Origin: Psettodes erumei
Lineage: Eukaryota; Chordata; Actinopteri; Pleuronectiformes; Psettodidae
DNA length: 64,000 nucleotides
NCBI GenBank assembly: GCA_016785225.1
Contig: JAFBJZ010000623.1
Location: 1,526,501 to 1,590,500, forward strand
Direction of reading: 5' to 3'
The notes under the pieces are model-generated. The model worked only from the letters and a program-made list of their open reading frames with translations. It was not told the origin of the DNA and made no database searches. Of this stretch, positions 34,101 through 46,015 are shown one piece after another (position 1 is the first letter of the stretch; every line of letters starts with the position of its first letter). A program made the position numbers and the translations under genes.

Positions 34101-37100
34101 TCAAGACAAGTGATGTACAGGCAGGTTAGTGTCAGCAAACAGACCATGATCCTATCTGATCCGTCCATCCATCTGCTACACTGCTTATCCTCCAGGGGAT
34201 GTGGGGTGCTGGAGCCACTCCCAACTGACATTTTGTGAGGACAGGGTAGTCTGATCTATCACAGGGCTGACACACTGAGACAAACAACCATTCACATTCT
34301 CAGTCATATCAACAGGAAATTTAGAGTTATCAGCTATCAGCTATCAGTTACATGTTTTTGGGTGATGGGAAGAAACCAGAGTACCTAGAGAAAACTCATT
34401 GGGAGAACACGCAAACCCCACACACACAGAAAGGACCAAGAACCATCTTGCTATGAGGTCACAGTGTTAGTAACTGCACCACCATGTTGCCCTGTCTGAT
34501 CTGCTCAGCTTGTTGTTGTTTACCTGGATGAAAAGCAGCATAAGTGATAAGGATATCTCTCAACACCAACAGATTGCCTGACCCTTCACCCCTGCAGACA
34601 GACAAGAGAGCAGATTATTTAAAGTGAACTTTATATTATACTGTTGATATGATAGTTTTGTTGCTGACAACCAGGCCCTATGATTGTAAAAAATAATCCA
34701 CAGAGAATACATGACATGATATCAGTTTCTCCCTTTTATTTATAGGGGAGGAAACAATGAAATTACTTTTTTTTTTTCAATTAGGGAAATAATTTGAAGT
34801 CATTTCAATGCTAAATTTGTTTAATTAGTTCACTTCAATAGCTTTTATTCTTTATTCTTTAATAGCTTCCAGCAGTATCACAATTTCAAGTTAAGCTCTC
34901 CATTATTTATTTTTAGTTTTTATTTACTGCCTCCGTATTGTAACGACATGTTTGTGTTTAGGAGAAGCAGTTGGGTCTGGAAGTGCTTCGGGGCAGGAGT
35001 ATTTTGGTAGCTGCAAATCAAGTTTGGTCTGTTTTTTCCTATAAGTTCAGAACACATACTGTTTCAGTTTTTCTAAGCATACCCACAGTTTACTACATTT
35101 AAAAATCTTTAACTAAAAGACTGAAATCTTAATTTAGAAACCACTGGTTGTAACTCATTTAAAACACTTAACAGAGGGTTTACATAACTTTTAGCTTTAA
35201 GGCATATGGCGCCTGATAGTGCTGACTTGAGGTTAGTGGTTAGTGAATGATTTCTTTCAGCTGCTTCAAACTAAACTCGTGTCAAAGGTCAGCAATTGAG
35301 TTCCACACAACTTCTGTTGACACACCAAGAAACACAACAACAATGACTCACAATCACTCACTGGTAATAGCTCAGGTCTCTGTTGGTTCTTGGCACATCC
35401 TTGTCAATGATACGTATTGCTTCCTGGAGCTCTTCCTGGTCAAATGTGACCCGCTCAAATAATATCTGTTAACAGAATGGAAAAACAGAGAAAAATATAT
35501 AGTTGACCAGTAGTGATCATGGTCCCAGTGTTAATGGCATTCATGGGGTCCAAAAATGTGCAAACATTTAATTCTATTCTTTCCTTGCACTAGAAATGGG
35601 AATGATAATGTATGAGCCAGTTTAATTTAAATAGTGTGTTGAAAGTAACACTCTGTTAAATTTGCATGTGAAGTATAATTATCTGAAATCTATCAGCTGC
35701 TCCTTGGGTGAACAAACTCTGCAGACAGAAGTCTCTGAAGTCTTAGCTTGTGTAAAGAGGCCAAATGACACCATAAGTCAATAAATGACGTACACTTTGT
35801 TAAACAAAATTAGATCCGGTTGTTTAATTTACCCACATAGACTCCTCCCTCTTTAAACAGTTCTAGATCTTTTTTCTCTTCTGCCAAACAATGACAGAAA
35901 AGATATTAAACAGAACTAGGGAAATCTAAATAACAGAAGCAAAGCAGAATTGGATTGACTACAACAAAAAAGGTACATAAAATAGAAAAGATAAAGTATA
36001 TAGATTATAATTATACTTACATACTATATTCAACAGATCTAACCTGTGCCTGAAGTTCCAAGAAAGCCAGTCTGTCCCTGACCTCCTCAGACTGGTCCTG
36101 GTTCTTTTGCTGGGCCTGTGTCTGCCTCTGTTCAAAGTACCTGACAGCTGCCACCAACTCAGCTGGAATTGAATCGGTGAGATGTGGTCATAGACACTTA
36201 AAAAGAGCAAATGTAGGGAAGTGACAGAGGGAGGAAAATATTTTTAAAATGTTTTTTTTATTTGTATAATTGATGCATTTGGGAGACATAATAACATTCT
36301 TCATTGTGAGCGAATCTGTGTGTTTGGGCCTTTACCATCAGTGCCGTTGAGGTGCATCTGCACAGCGGCAGGATGGAACATCTGCCACTTCCTCTTCATG
36401 ACCCCATATCGTACGACCAGCTGCTCGAGCAGCAGAGAGCGCTCCAAAGCTGTGGAGCTGCATGGGTACATCCCAAACAGGAAACGCCACGCAAGGCCAC
36501 GCTCAGAAGGAGACACACCACCTTGGCAGGGATTGAAAATCTCTCGTTCATATATAGTTATCACTATATATACTATTTCATCATATATATGCACTAAAGG
36601 GCACTAATCCAGAGATATCCTCATTTTACACACCACTGAATATTTTGTTATTTCCGGTCACTGGATCTCGTGATTTGCTCTGCTTCTCGGAAATCCAACC
36701 AACTCTACAATTGGTATCTGTTGTATTATCTTACCAGTCACGCTGGAGTTCTTAGCTCAAGGGGGTCTGCTGCGCAATAAAATGTCATATTTTAGAGAAT
36801 AGTTTGGCTGTTGTTCAACTACTGTCCTGAAGCAAAGCCTCACCTGACTTTGGCTTGGTCTGTAAGAATGGTCACAATTCATTGATGCATCTAGACATGT
36901 GATGATAAAAATCCTACTTCTAGAAACTAAAGCCACATTTTGGTTTAAAAAAAATATCACTGGATTAGCAGAGATCTTATTTATTTAATTTTTCTGCTTG
37001 GCCTGCTGTGACCTCACTGTCATTTATTTCTATTGCATTCACTTGAAACTGAGCCACTGTGTCAGACAGTTATTGCTTAAGAATGAAGACAAAGTTTGTC

Positions 37101-37594
37101 ACAGTGCCGTGTAAAGTCATATAAGACGCATATACCGTATATTTTGGGAAATAACATCTATGTTTATCAGCAATCATCTCAGGGGCAGGTGCAATACGTG
37201 ATGTATGCCTGCATTTTCTCGAATATAATTCACACTGACGACTTCATACACGCATTTACTTGAACACTATATGCACATTCAAATACTGGGTGAATTAGTA
37301 ATTGAATTCTCTTTTTAGATAGATCTACCGCTTTTCCAGTATGTGCATCCTCAGTCTTGACTCGTCCACCCTGCCCTCAGCGTCCATGGTCCCGGGTAAA
37401 TCGAGGCGAGCGGCGCACAGCGCGGGAGAGCTGACCGCCGCCACCCTCCTCTGGGAGCCGACCTCTGGCCGCTGACTCTGCGGTGAGCTCGGCTCTTCTC
37501 CCGCTGCCTGCCCTGGACTCCCGTCGTTCAGATGGTCCATCGGTGTCTGGGCGCGTTCACAGCAAAGGCACAGGTACGGGAGAGGCGCATCCAC
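31127..37594 (-). CDS. TBC-domain Rab GTPase-activating protein, TBC1D25-like
   Basis: TBC proteins switch off Rab GTPases with an Arg finger and a Gln finger. Exons placed: about 37326-37594 (first), 36336-36521, 36044-36162, 35362-35465, 34524-34591, 33942-34088, 31878-31968, 31629-31777, 31392-31527 and 31127-31295. From the third on, phases agree throughout. The Arg finger lies in IIDKDVPRTNR (IxxDxxR) and the Gln finger in YAQGMNDL (YxQ), so catalysis looks intact. GVSPSERGLAWRFLFGMYP near the start and AAILLENRESLL near the end resemble TBC1D25 most, also TBC1D15/17. The N-terminus is far shorter than in human TBC1D25, with no PB1-type region visible. Exon 1 ends in phase 2 (AAG CG|GTAGAT) while exon 2 needs phase 1, so that junction is unresolved. 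The intron between 31968 and 33942 holds a Tc1 element. Confidence 0.82.
32182..33737 (+). mobile_element. Tc1-like transposon with long terminal inverted repeats, inactive
   Basis: A 1.56 kb element in a TBC gene intron. Left repeat about 32182-32337 and right repeat about 33585-33737 are inverted copies of about 155 bases. They begin CAGTCAAGCC and share AAATTATTCATACCCCTGGC and GACACAGGCGTCTCCCAGAA. TA dinucleotides flank it, as expected of Tc1 insertion. The long inverted repeats belong to the IR/DR class typical of salmonid and other fish Tc1 elements. The transposase inside is broken. Confidence 0.92.
32503..33483 (+). pseudogene. Decayed Tc1 transposase
   Basis: The reading frame starts at MAETKELPEDLQ and has an N-terminal helix-turn-helix region. 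It continues in pieces over at least two frames, with stops and small indels near 32669, 32900-32953 and 33160-33200. Fragments of all catalytic motifs survive: SDEKNLI, FQHDNDPKH and SPDLNLIENL (usual form NPIENL). It cannot make a full protein. Confidence 0.9.
34163..34470. repeat. Dispersed LINE-type 3' fragment
   Basis: Starts with GTCCATCCATCTGCTACACTG and continues through a CAACCATTCACATTCTCAG segment to GAGAACACGCAAACC near the end. This series (CCATCCATC ... ACAAACAACCATTCACA ... GAGAACATGCAAACTCC) is a very common dispersed repeat in teleosts, which I take to be a non-LTR element 3' region. It lies in an intron of the TBC gene. Confidence 0.6.
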
Positions 37595-39806
37595 AGGACA
37601 TCCTCGACGGACTACAAAGTGTCATCCTCCTGAAGCTAAACAACACTTCACTTCCCGAACGCCATGCTCCTGTTCGACTGAGCTGGAACCGGCCAAGGAG
37701 GAGTGATTTCATTCGACAGCGTCCAAATCACGGGCCTTGATGAATTCGTTTCAAAACACAGCGTCCTTGGTTCTCAGTCAGCCATCTGGAAGTCATATGA
37801 CCGGCCGTGAGACCCACATTCCAGGTGGAGTTCAGACTTTAAGTGCCAAAGTTCACTCTGGATTTGTGAGCAGCAAATCTCACTCACTCCATCCACTGGT
37901 TTAAGAGCATCAAAGTTCCCAGGGCAGCTATATATATCCTGGTCCTTGTGTGTTTCCTCAGGTAGGTTAAGCACTAACACCATTCATCAAACACAAATAC
38001 CACCTTTGATGGAGGTGTGTCCACTTTTACTCTGAACCTCCTACACACTGAAAATTAAAGTGAGACATGAGCCGCTACCGGTTTAGCCACAGTTATTTCT
38101 TTCTTGCCCGATGCACCAAGAATCCAAAACAAATACCCATCCTGAGAACAAACATTCCCTGAATGTGGGGCGCAAAATACAAATTCATCTGGGCCCGGAG
38201 CTTTGTTTCAGTTGAAGTTAACTGAAGTTAAGTGAATCTTCACAGAGAACAAATGAGACAGCAGGTGACCACAAAACTGTTTGTGTCCTTATCTCATCTC
38301 TTACTGATGTGCAATGACAAGAACGCACCAATAGATAGCAGCTGATGACCACAAATGACTCACACATCCTTAGTGGTTGGAAGGGCTCATGTCGCATATT
38401 AAAACAGGACTTGCTTTATGCCCTTATCCTGACTGACCTGAATTTGTGTGTGGGAGTGATTAGCACTAGAGCTGGTCAAGTGGGGAGAGACACTTCTTTT
38501 CAACCTGGAGATGAGGAGTTTTTTGTTCAGTAGGCCTCCTGGTCCCATATGGTTCCATGGTTCTAATGCTATGAATGTTTATATTCACCTCCACCACAGT
38601 GCACAGACAGATACAAGGACCAGTCTGGATTATGTGTCAGCCACACTACATCCTTGAAAGCATTCTTTCCCACCTCTGTGATGAAATTTGGCCAGTCTAC
38701 CTCCTATGCCAAATGGGCTATCTGTGTCCTGAGCAAAACCTGGGCCCTTTATAAACCACCATATCTCAGTCTTGTATCATGTTATCTACACAAATGACAC
38801 ATCAATGTCTTCAGCCAACAGCTATGGTTTTGGAGTCAAGGCATTTTGTTTGTTGCGCTCATTTCTGCCTTGCTTCTGCCTGTCTCCCTCTGTTAGAACA
38901 GTGGCCCACAGTTTAGCTTCAGGATTTGCAGAACGCTGCAATCCCACCACAATTTCAGAAATTGCATTTTCTAGTTTTTCTTGTGTGTTTTGTTTTCTTG
39001 TTTCCTTAGCAAGCCATGAAATGCAAAAAAAATCTTACTGATCAAAGAATTAATTGAATTTATTTTTCTGCTCTCATTGACTACAATGTTTACTCTTCCT
39101 ATGATGAAATAAATGGATGTAACATGGACAAAATCTGCAGTAATTTTTCTGTGCAAAAAGTGACTCCCTCTTTGTTCTTTCATGAACCATGATTCTTTGC
39201 TGAGCCACTACACAGAGGAAGGAACTGTGGACTTTAAACCTTAATCTATGTTCCATGCTGAGCTGACAGCACTGCCTTTTGCTGAATCACTGTATATTAT
39301 TCTCAGGTGACAACGCATTTCTCCTGGATGATACAAAATATCGTCACAATTTCCTTACAGTCTTTGTTGAAAGGCTTAAGGGTTTTATTTCAATTGCATA
39401 GCCCTACATAAGTCGTATCCACCCCCTTTACAGCAGAAACAGGAATGAGCTGGTCTGATTGAGGGCCATTGCACAACATGTCACAATGACTGAACAGTGA
39501 CAGTACAAGTACACTGTAATGGTCAGTTTGCACTTTTTTGTCATAACTTCCCCCTTTTTGCAATCCACTCCCTCTAAGCAACAGGAAACTCAAGAATTTC
39601 GCATCTGTGCTAAGATCAAGTTCATTTTTACAAAGCACAGCAAAGACATAAATACTCCACCAGTTCCCTCCTACAGTGAGTATTTACTGTAAACTTTCGA
39701 TGGTAAAATACATGCAGTTGAACTGCAGAATTTGGTGGTATGTGTCTACCGCATTGTAAAACTGAATGGTCTCTAAATTTTCAGGATTATGTAAATTCAG
39801 CTCACA
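37595..39806. other. Intergenic region upstream of the TBC gene
   Basis: No gene recognised. The first 150 bases or so are CpG-bearing and probably belong to the TBC gene promoter. The rest is AT-rich with only short unsupported frames. The right edge should hold the promoter of the plus-strand receptor gene at 39807. Confidence 0.45.
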
Positions 39807-42033
39807 ATGTCTTTCCTGGACCAGATGAAGCTGGTGATTGGTCTCAGTCTCATATTCATCCTGGCCTCTTCAGACGGTGGGTGGCATAATTTATTGAAGT
39901 TTTTTGTTTTTAATTTTATCTTGTTAAACCACTACTATACACGAAACAAAAAACTACTGTAAACTTTAATACAAATGTATAAATATAATGATAATCCTGA
40001 TAATAATAAGATAATTTCAATTCTGGTTTGATTTTGAACACAGGTCAAAGCTGGGAGGTCGCTGTCAAAAGGCACATTAATGCATCATGGGGCCATAATG
40101 TGATCATCAATTGTACATTTACCTACCCAAAAGAACAGCACACTGATAATGTTCAAGTTTACTGGAAAAAGATTGGGGAAAAAAACCCCAATATCGAGGG
40201 CAATGACAAATATCCATTTGTTTTTCATCCAAATGAGGCATTTGTGCTGGAGAACTACAGAGGAAAGACCAAGCTCGTTGGAAATAAAACTGCAGGAGAC
40301 TGCTCCCTCGAGATCAAGAATGTCAGCAATAATGAACAAAATATCTACATGAGACTAAATGCAAAGAATGACAACTACAGTTTCTTCAAAAAAAAAGTCT
40401 CAATTTTTGTGTCTGGTAAGAATTTAATTTCATCTTCATTTTAAATGTGGTCTAAATTATCTTTATATGCTTGAGTAAAGGGAAACTTAATTAATACTTC
40501 ACATGTTTCTTCCACATGGCCAGATACTGCACCTCCCACTACTTACCAAGGTATAACCTTCAAGTTTTGAATTATATTACATACAAATACCAAATTTGTT
40601 TATATACTCTGTGATATGCTAACTAGCTGTATGATATTCAGTTCATGCAGTCACAAATTGTGTTGTTTTTGCAGATATTACGGGAGCCCCATCTTTCACC
40701 AATGCAGCCACGACCAGTATGTTTTTATGTTTACACTGTTTTTGAAGTTTGTTTCAAACAAATCTTAAATACATCACAGTCTGTCATTCAATTTCTTTTA
40801 CTGAAATGATTGCTGTTCAGAACAGTTGTAATTATCCTCACAGTGCCAAGGAACCTGGATCCTCTGCAAATGAATGCGGCCATCTTTGGGCCAATTTCTG
40901 CCCTTCTGATTATTACTCTCGTCACTATAGTTTTCTGTTCCATAAAACGCAAAAGGTAACTTTACTTTTACATCTATACTTGTAAATTGAGCACAGGGCT
41001 TACAGGTCAGCTATACTGCAGTTATGTGCCATGACTGGTTTTAGTGTTATCCTATTGTAAACTGTAAAGTCCCCCTCCATTCTTAAATGGGATAATGTTT
41101 GAAATTCACTTTGCAGAATTATACAATATGCATGCAAAGTTTGATGCTTGCAGGTTATTTTCATATTCATCTGCAGAAGGGAAAAGTGTTCAGTGTGCTC
41201 ACCTTAAATTTGAGTTAGTATGTGTATGTATGAGCATGACTTTGTGACATTTCTGCTAAGGCAATGATATGAGGTGGAAAAGGAGAAACAGAATAATCTT
41301 TTGATGATGTAATTGCACTTCTTGTGGAAAATCAATTGCAGACATGATATATTAATCAAAAGTGGGTATTCATCTATGTCATAAAATACATCAGGTGGGG
41401 GTCTTTAAATTTGGCCTTGCTATGTTGGAAAAGTAAACTAACAGGTAAAAACTTTATCATTTTATGTATGATCACTTGAGGTAACTTATCAGCAATAATA
41501 TTTGTTTATAGGTCAAAGTCTTTCACCCGGGAGGAATCTGGATATTACGCAAATTTTAGCAGAGCATCGTCAAACGAAGCCCAAAGGTGTGTTTTATGAT
41601 ACAATGGCTCAGTAGCAATGGAAGAAAAACAGAATTTTCCATCACATGTGTATGAGCAATAAAAGAATGAAAGTTCATATACTGTATAAGAACACAAGGA
41701 GACTGAAGATGTTTGTGGATACTTTTTTTTGTGAAGACTTTTATTCCAAAAGAGTGGATTTTGTCTTTTCAGGGAAGCAGCTTGCAATAGTCATGAGAAC
41801 AAGAAACTCTCTGAACTGAAGGCCATTGACGACCCCGTGTACATCAACACTGAGGTACAATATCCCCGCTCAAAAAAATAAATAAATAAATAAACTGGCA
41901 AGCCTGGTGACTCATCAAACTAACCTTACTGTAACTTCTTCTGTCTCTGCAGGCCCTTACAGGTCAGATGGATCAAACCATGGATCCCAGTCACACAGAC
42001 AATATATATGCAAATGTGGATTATTTAAAGTAG
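39807..42033 (+). CDS. Siglec-like receptor with one V-set Ig domain and YxN-bearing tail
   Basis: Type I membrane receptor of the Siglec/MAG style. Eight exons: 39807-39876, 40044-40415, 40524-40550, 40675-40716, 40844-40955, 41512-41586, 41773-41854 and 41953-42033, giving 286 residues. A signal peptide (KLVIGLSLIFILASSDG) is followed by one V domain in exon 2. The cysteines sit in INCTFTYPKE (B strand) and GDCSLEIKN (E strand). The Siglec V-set has this B-E arrangement, not the usual B-F disulphide. An F-strand Arg in IYMRLNAKN aligns with the Siglec sialic-acid-binding Arg. Two small exons form a Thr/Pro-rich stalk. The transmembrane segment is in exon 5 (ALLIITLVTIVFC). The tail has YYANF, VYINT and IYANVDY: three Y-x-N sites (Grb2 SH2 type) and no strict ITIM. 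Ligand binding is inferred. Confidence 0.85.
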
Positions 42034-42081
42034 TAGAAATGCTGTATCTCAGAAAACTATTTGGGCTTAAACTTTGTCTAA

Positions 42082-42087
42082 AATAAA
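42082..42087 (+). terminator. Polyadenylation signal of the one-domain Siglec-like gene
   Basis: AATAAA 48 bases past the stop codon at 42031-42033. Confidence 0.65.
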
Positions 42088-42862
42088 TAGGTCCTTTAGT
42101 TCAGCATTGCGCAACCTGTTCATGTCTTTGTGGACACGTGGTGGTGTTAAGGATAGATGACAACAGGATTATTTTATTTGCGAGGAAGACAGGATACACA
42201 GGATCTGCTAATAGCTTTAACGTATAGATCATAAAAAACTAAATGGTCAAACAGCAGAGCTATGAGTATTCTTTAGTTACTGGCTCAGACATGGATGTTT
42301 TTGTTAAAAATGAACGTGCTTGTTTTGTAAAATTCAAAATGTTAAAGATGTTAAAGTAAATTAAATTAAATTAAAGATGTTGCAGATAAAACATATTGAC
42401 TCTTTCTTTCTTACATGCACTGTAGACAGTGCAAACTCTCCCTTACAAAGTCAGGTACAGATCCAAGGACCTTGGACGAGAACCTCAGTATGAAGGGACT
42501 GTTAACATTCTTGTTGGACAGTCAAACAACCACAAAGAGACAAAAAAAAACCACTGAGTGACACAAAACTACAAAGACAATGTGGCTGGATTATTTGTTG
42601 TCATTTCATGTCTCTTTCAGTTTGGTTGTCTGACTCCAATGGGATCAGGGGCAATTTAAATCAGAATTTCAATTCAATTCAGAAATGGACATGAAAAATG
42701 AACCCGATGTACCTGTTCTACAGGTCACATAAAACTGTCTAGTGTAGAGCTAGTGACCATTGCAAAGTCATAACTAGTAGGGATGATGATAAACATAATC
42801 ATATATAATTCAGGTATTAAAATTTAGACTTTTCATGTAAGACTGTTGCTTTACATATAGAG

Positions 42863-43915
42863 TAGGGAAAATAAGTATTTGATACACTGCCCATCTTGCA
42901 AGTTTTCCCACTTACAAAGAATGGAGAGGTCTGTAATTTTTATCGTAGGTACACTTCAACTGTGAGAGACAGAATCTAAAAAAATACAGAAAAAACACAT
43001 TGTATGATTTTAAATAATTAATTCGCATTTTATTGCATGAAATAAGTATTTGATCACCTACCAACCAGCAAGAATTCTGGCTGTAACAGACCTGTTAGTT
43101 TGTCTTCCTATTCATCACTCATTACCTGTATTAATTGCAACTGTGTGAATTTGTTACCTTTATAAAAGACACCTGTCCACACACTAAATCAATCAGACTT
43201 CAACCTCTCCAACATGGGCAAGAACAACCAACAACTGTTGGTGCAATTAGTAGAAAATGGAAGAAACTCAAGATGACTGTCAATCTCCCTCAGTCTGGGC
43301 CTCCATTGCAAGACCTCACCTTGTAGGGTATCAGTGATCATGAGAAAGGTGAGCGATCAGACACCACAGTCTCAAAGGTTACCATTAGTAACACACAACG
43401 TTGTCATGGATTAAAATCCTGGCATCCAGCACACACCCAGGCCCATCTGAAGTTTGCCAATGACCATCTGGATGATCCAGAGGAGACATGGGAGAAGGTC
43501 ATGAGGTCAGATGAGACAAAAATAGAGCTTTTTGGTTTAAACTCCACTCAGCGGGTTTGGAGGAAGAAGAAGGATGAGTACAACCCCAAGAGCACAATCC
43601 CAACTGTGAAGCATGGGGGTGGAAACATCGTACTCTCGGGGTGCTTTTCTGCAAAGGGGACAGGACAACTTTGTGTTGCCCAGTAACCCCAAACCCTGAA
43701 AGATCTGAAGAAGATCTGTATGGAGGAGTGGGCCAAAATCCCTGCTGCAGTGTGTGCAACCTGGTCAAGAACTACAGGAAATGTCTGACCTCTGTAATTG
43801 TAAACAAAGTTTTCTGTACCAAATATTAACGTTTCTTTTTCTATTGTATCAAATACTTATTTCATGCAATAAAATGCAAATTAATAATTTAAAAATCATA
43901 CAATGTGTTGTTTCT
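42863..43915 (+). mobile_element. Decayed Tc1-like transposon
   Basis: The left end reads AGTAGGGAAAATAAGTATTT and the inner copy ATGAAATAAGTATTTGATCACC. The right side carries the inverted form, TCAAATACTTATTTCATGCA, near 43848-43868. This is the signature of a fish Tc1 family with AAATAAGTATTTGA ends. Transposase scraps follow: MGKNNQQ near 43214, FANDHLDDPEETWE and SDETKIELFG (first catalytic Asp) near 43460-43530, then KHGGGNIVLSGCFSAKGTG. The second half of the catalytic domain is deleted and stops are present. Confidence 0.85.
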
Positions 43916-44039
43916 GGAACCTATTATGTAAGTGCATAAGGACACACCTTCTTTTATCAGCAGCCAATTCAAATTGTTTTGATTCGAATTTGGCTGTCAT
44001 GATTGGTTCACTTTTTCGATATGACTGTCACTCATTCCT

Positions 44040-45060
44040 ACCGTCAATTCCTACCGGAGTTTTGAAGGCGGTGAGCTTGAGTGGACAAGTGAAAAAAAAT
44101 TCAGTTGTTTCTTTGCAAAGAAATGCATTTGCTCAGTGTACAGCTGAAGAAAAGGAGGCTGAAGGACCAGGGACCAGCCCAGCCTTGTGTATTCCTGCAG
44201 CAGACTTACACTGGGAATTCTATTGCTTTCCCTGTTTGCTTTTTAAACGATGGGGGTCAGGACCTGAAACAACTCTGAAAAGTGCAAATGGCCCGAACGT
44301 AGCCACAACCATCTTCACAGCCTTGGCAGACTTAGCATGGATGAACAGTTGAGTGAGGCAACAGAACTGTCATTAGAAGGCAAACAGAGGGGGGGGCAAA
44401 AATCAGTACACCCTATCAACAATAAGTGAGCGTGTAAAATTTTGTGGGGCATCTGAAAGAACACCTTGAGTATGCCACTGTAATCTGTGCTTGTGTTGCC
44501 AAAAGGCAGAGGAAAACACATGATGTGCACCAAATCCCACCACATCCACTGCTGTGAACCTCAGCTAAACCGCTAAATAATGCAACAGGCCGCCTCTCAC
44601 ATATGCAAGTCAGGATTTGGTTTTCTGATCTTGGTGGATTTGACAGCTTTTTTTCTAGATCGCCAAAGTGACAGGTGTTCTTGATAAAGCCACGGCCCAC
44701 AGATCGCCTACATCCAGCTGCGCTGATTCCAGAGCATTGAATTATTTTAATCCCTGTAGAAAGATCTGCCAGCATCATACGTTTGTAATACAGTACTTTA
44801 CAACACAATACTTTGTGTAATATTTTAAAAAATCTTCTCCTTGTTGCTCTCTGATACCATACTGGGACACACCAGGGAATGCTTCCCCTTCCCAGACCAC
44901 CTTGTCAGTGCCACCTTGCTGCAAGGAGACAGGTTTGACCAATACAAGGTTACGTTCCCTGAAGATGCACTGAGCAGCACAAGCCGACCCAAGAAGACAG
45001 AGCTTTGTCTCATCTTCAGTAAAGAAGTTTGAAGTCTTTAATCAGAAAGACATTGAGAAG
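44040..45060 (+). pseudogene. hAT / ZMYM1-like transposase-derived relic
   Basis: Pieces in several frames match the ZMYM1-like, hAT-derived family: a FYCFPCLLF motif near 44219-44247 (the family has ALFCFPCLLF), and DTILGHTRECFPF followed by DHLVSATLLQGDRFDQYK and TFPEDAL near 44850-44975. The middle is missing or broken by stops. It has no intact frame and is best read as a dead insertion. Similarity is from memory of the family. Confidence 0.6.
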
Positions 45061-45260
45061 TTTGCAGGGGCAAACTAGTTCAGCACATAAGGTGAAAAGT
45101 CCAACTAGCACAACTAGGGGACATTCTGGCACTTCTTTGGGCCTACCCTTTCAAACTAGTAAGTTCAGAAATGCCCAATTAGTATAACCGGTGGACGTTT
45201 GGCACTTACTAATTCAACTAGTGAGCATTTCGGCCTTACCAGTTGAACTTACTTATAAAA
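45061..45260. repeat. Degenerate tandem repeat-like stretch around ACTAGT
   Basis: Variants of (A/C)AACTAG, a short gap, then CATTyyGGC and CTTACTA/ACCAG recur about three to four times with roughly 55-65 base spacing. The copies are too diverged for a firm unit length. Confidence 0.35.
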
Positions 45261-46015
45261 TCTTCCACCTACTTGTGGCTCGACATATTCTCCCCACCAG
45301 TGAGTTTGTGGTTGTGCTTGTAATGTGTGATGCCATCACTTCTATACTCTTATCTATCAAACACAATGCTGAGCAGCTTCTCCTTTGACTTCCTTTCAGT
45401 TTAGCATTATCACACCTCTCGAGAATTTTACTTTTTTATGCTGTTACACTAGCAAATATGTTTACAGAACAGACTTTCTTTAACTCAAATAGTTAAAATC
45501 AGGTTATGATCACCTTGTTTTTTGAAAATGAATCTGTACTGAGCTGGTGTGATACAAGAGTGAGCAGCGTAGAGAAAGGTCAACACCTTAGCTGTGCTCA
45601 GCAGACAACTGGCACTGTCACTGATGTGCAAAGCAAACGGGAAATTCAAAGAGCGTACTCTAGTAGTGTGTTACGTGTTGTTTTTGGACAAAAATATAGA
45701 ATTATTAAAGCTCTTTGCATGTAAGATATTACAATAGTTTAATGGGCAATTTATCACAACACAGGATATTATTGTAAGACAAGCAGTCAGAAAAAATGCA
45801 TTAATCACAAAGATATTTTATGACATGAACAGCTTTTTGTTTTAAAATTAATATGTGAATTGCAGGAAAATAATACGTGTGTAATATATGCCCCACAGAC
45901 CGACAGATCACACGCTATTATCCATTTATTCATTCATTTTACAACTGTCTTGAACCACATCATCTGGACAACATGCAAAGGAACTGCAGCTGCACTTCCA
46001 GTGAATTCAGCGATG

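Noticed and set aside
34163..34470. Possible CRISPR-like or satellite array
   Set aside because: It has no repeated units with spacers; it is a single copy of a dispersed fish repeat. No CRISPR array is expected or seen in this eukaryotic window.
43903..44352. 149-codon plus-strand frame as a real gene
   Set aside because: Only the FYCFPCLLF part matches a known family (hAT/ZMYM1-like). The rest is out of frame or deleted, so it is kept as a relic.
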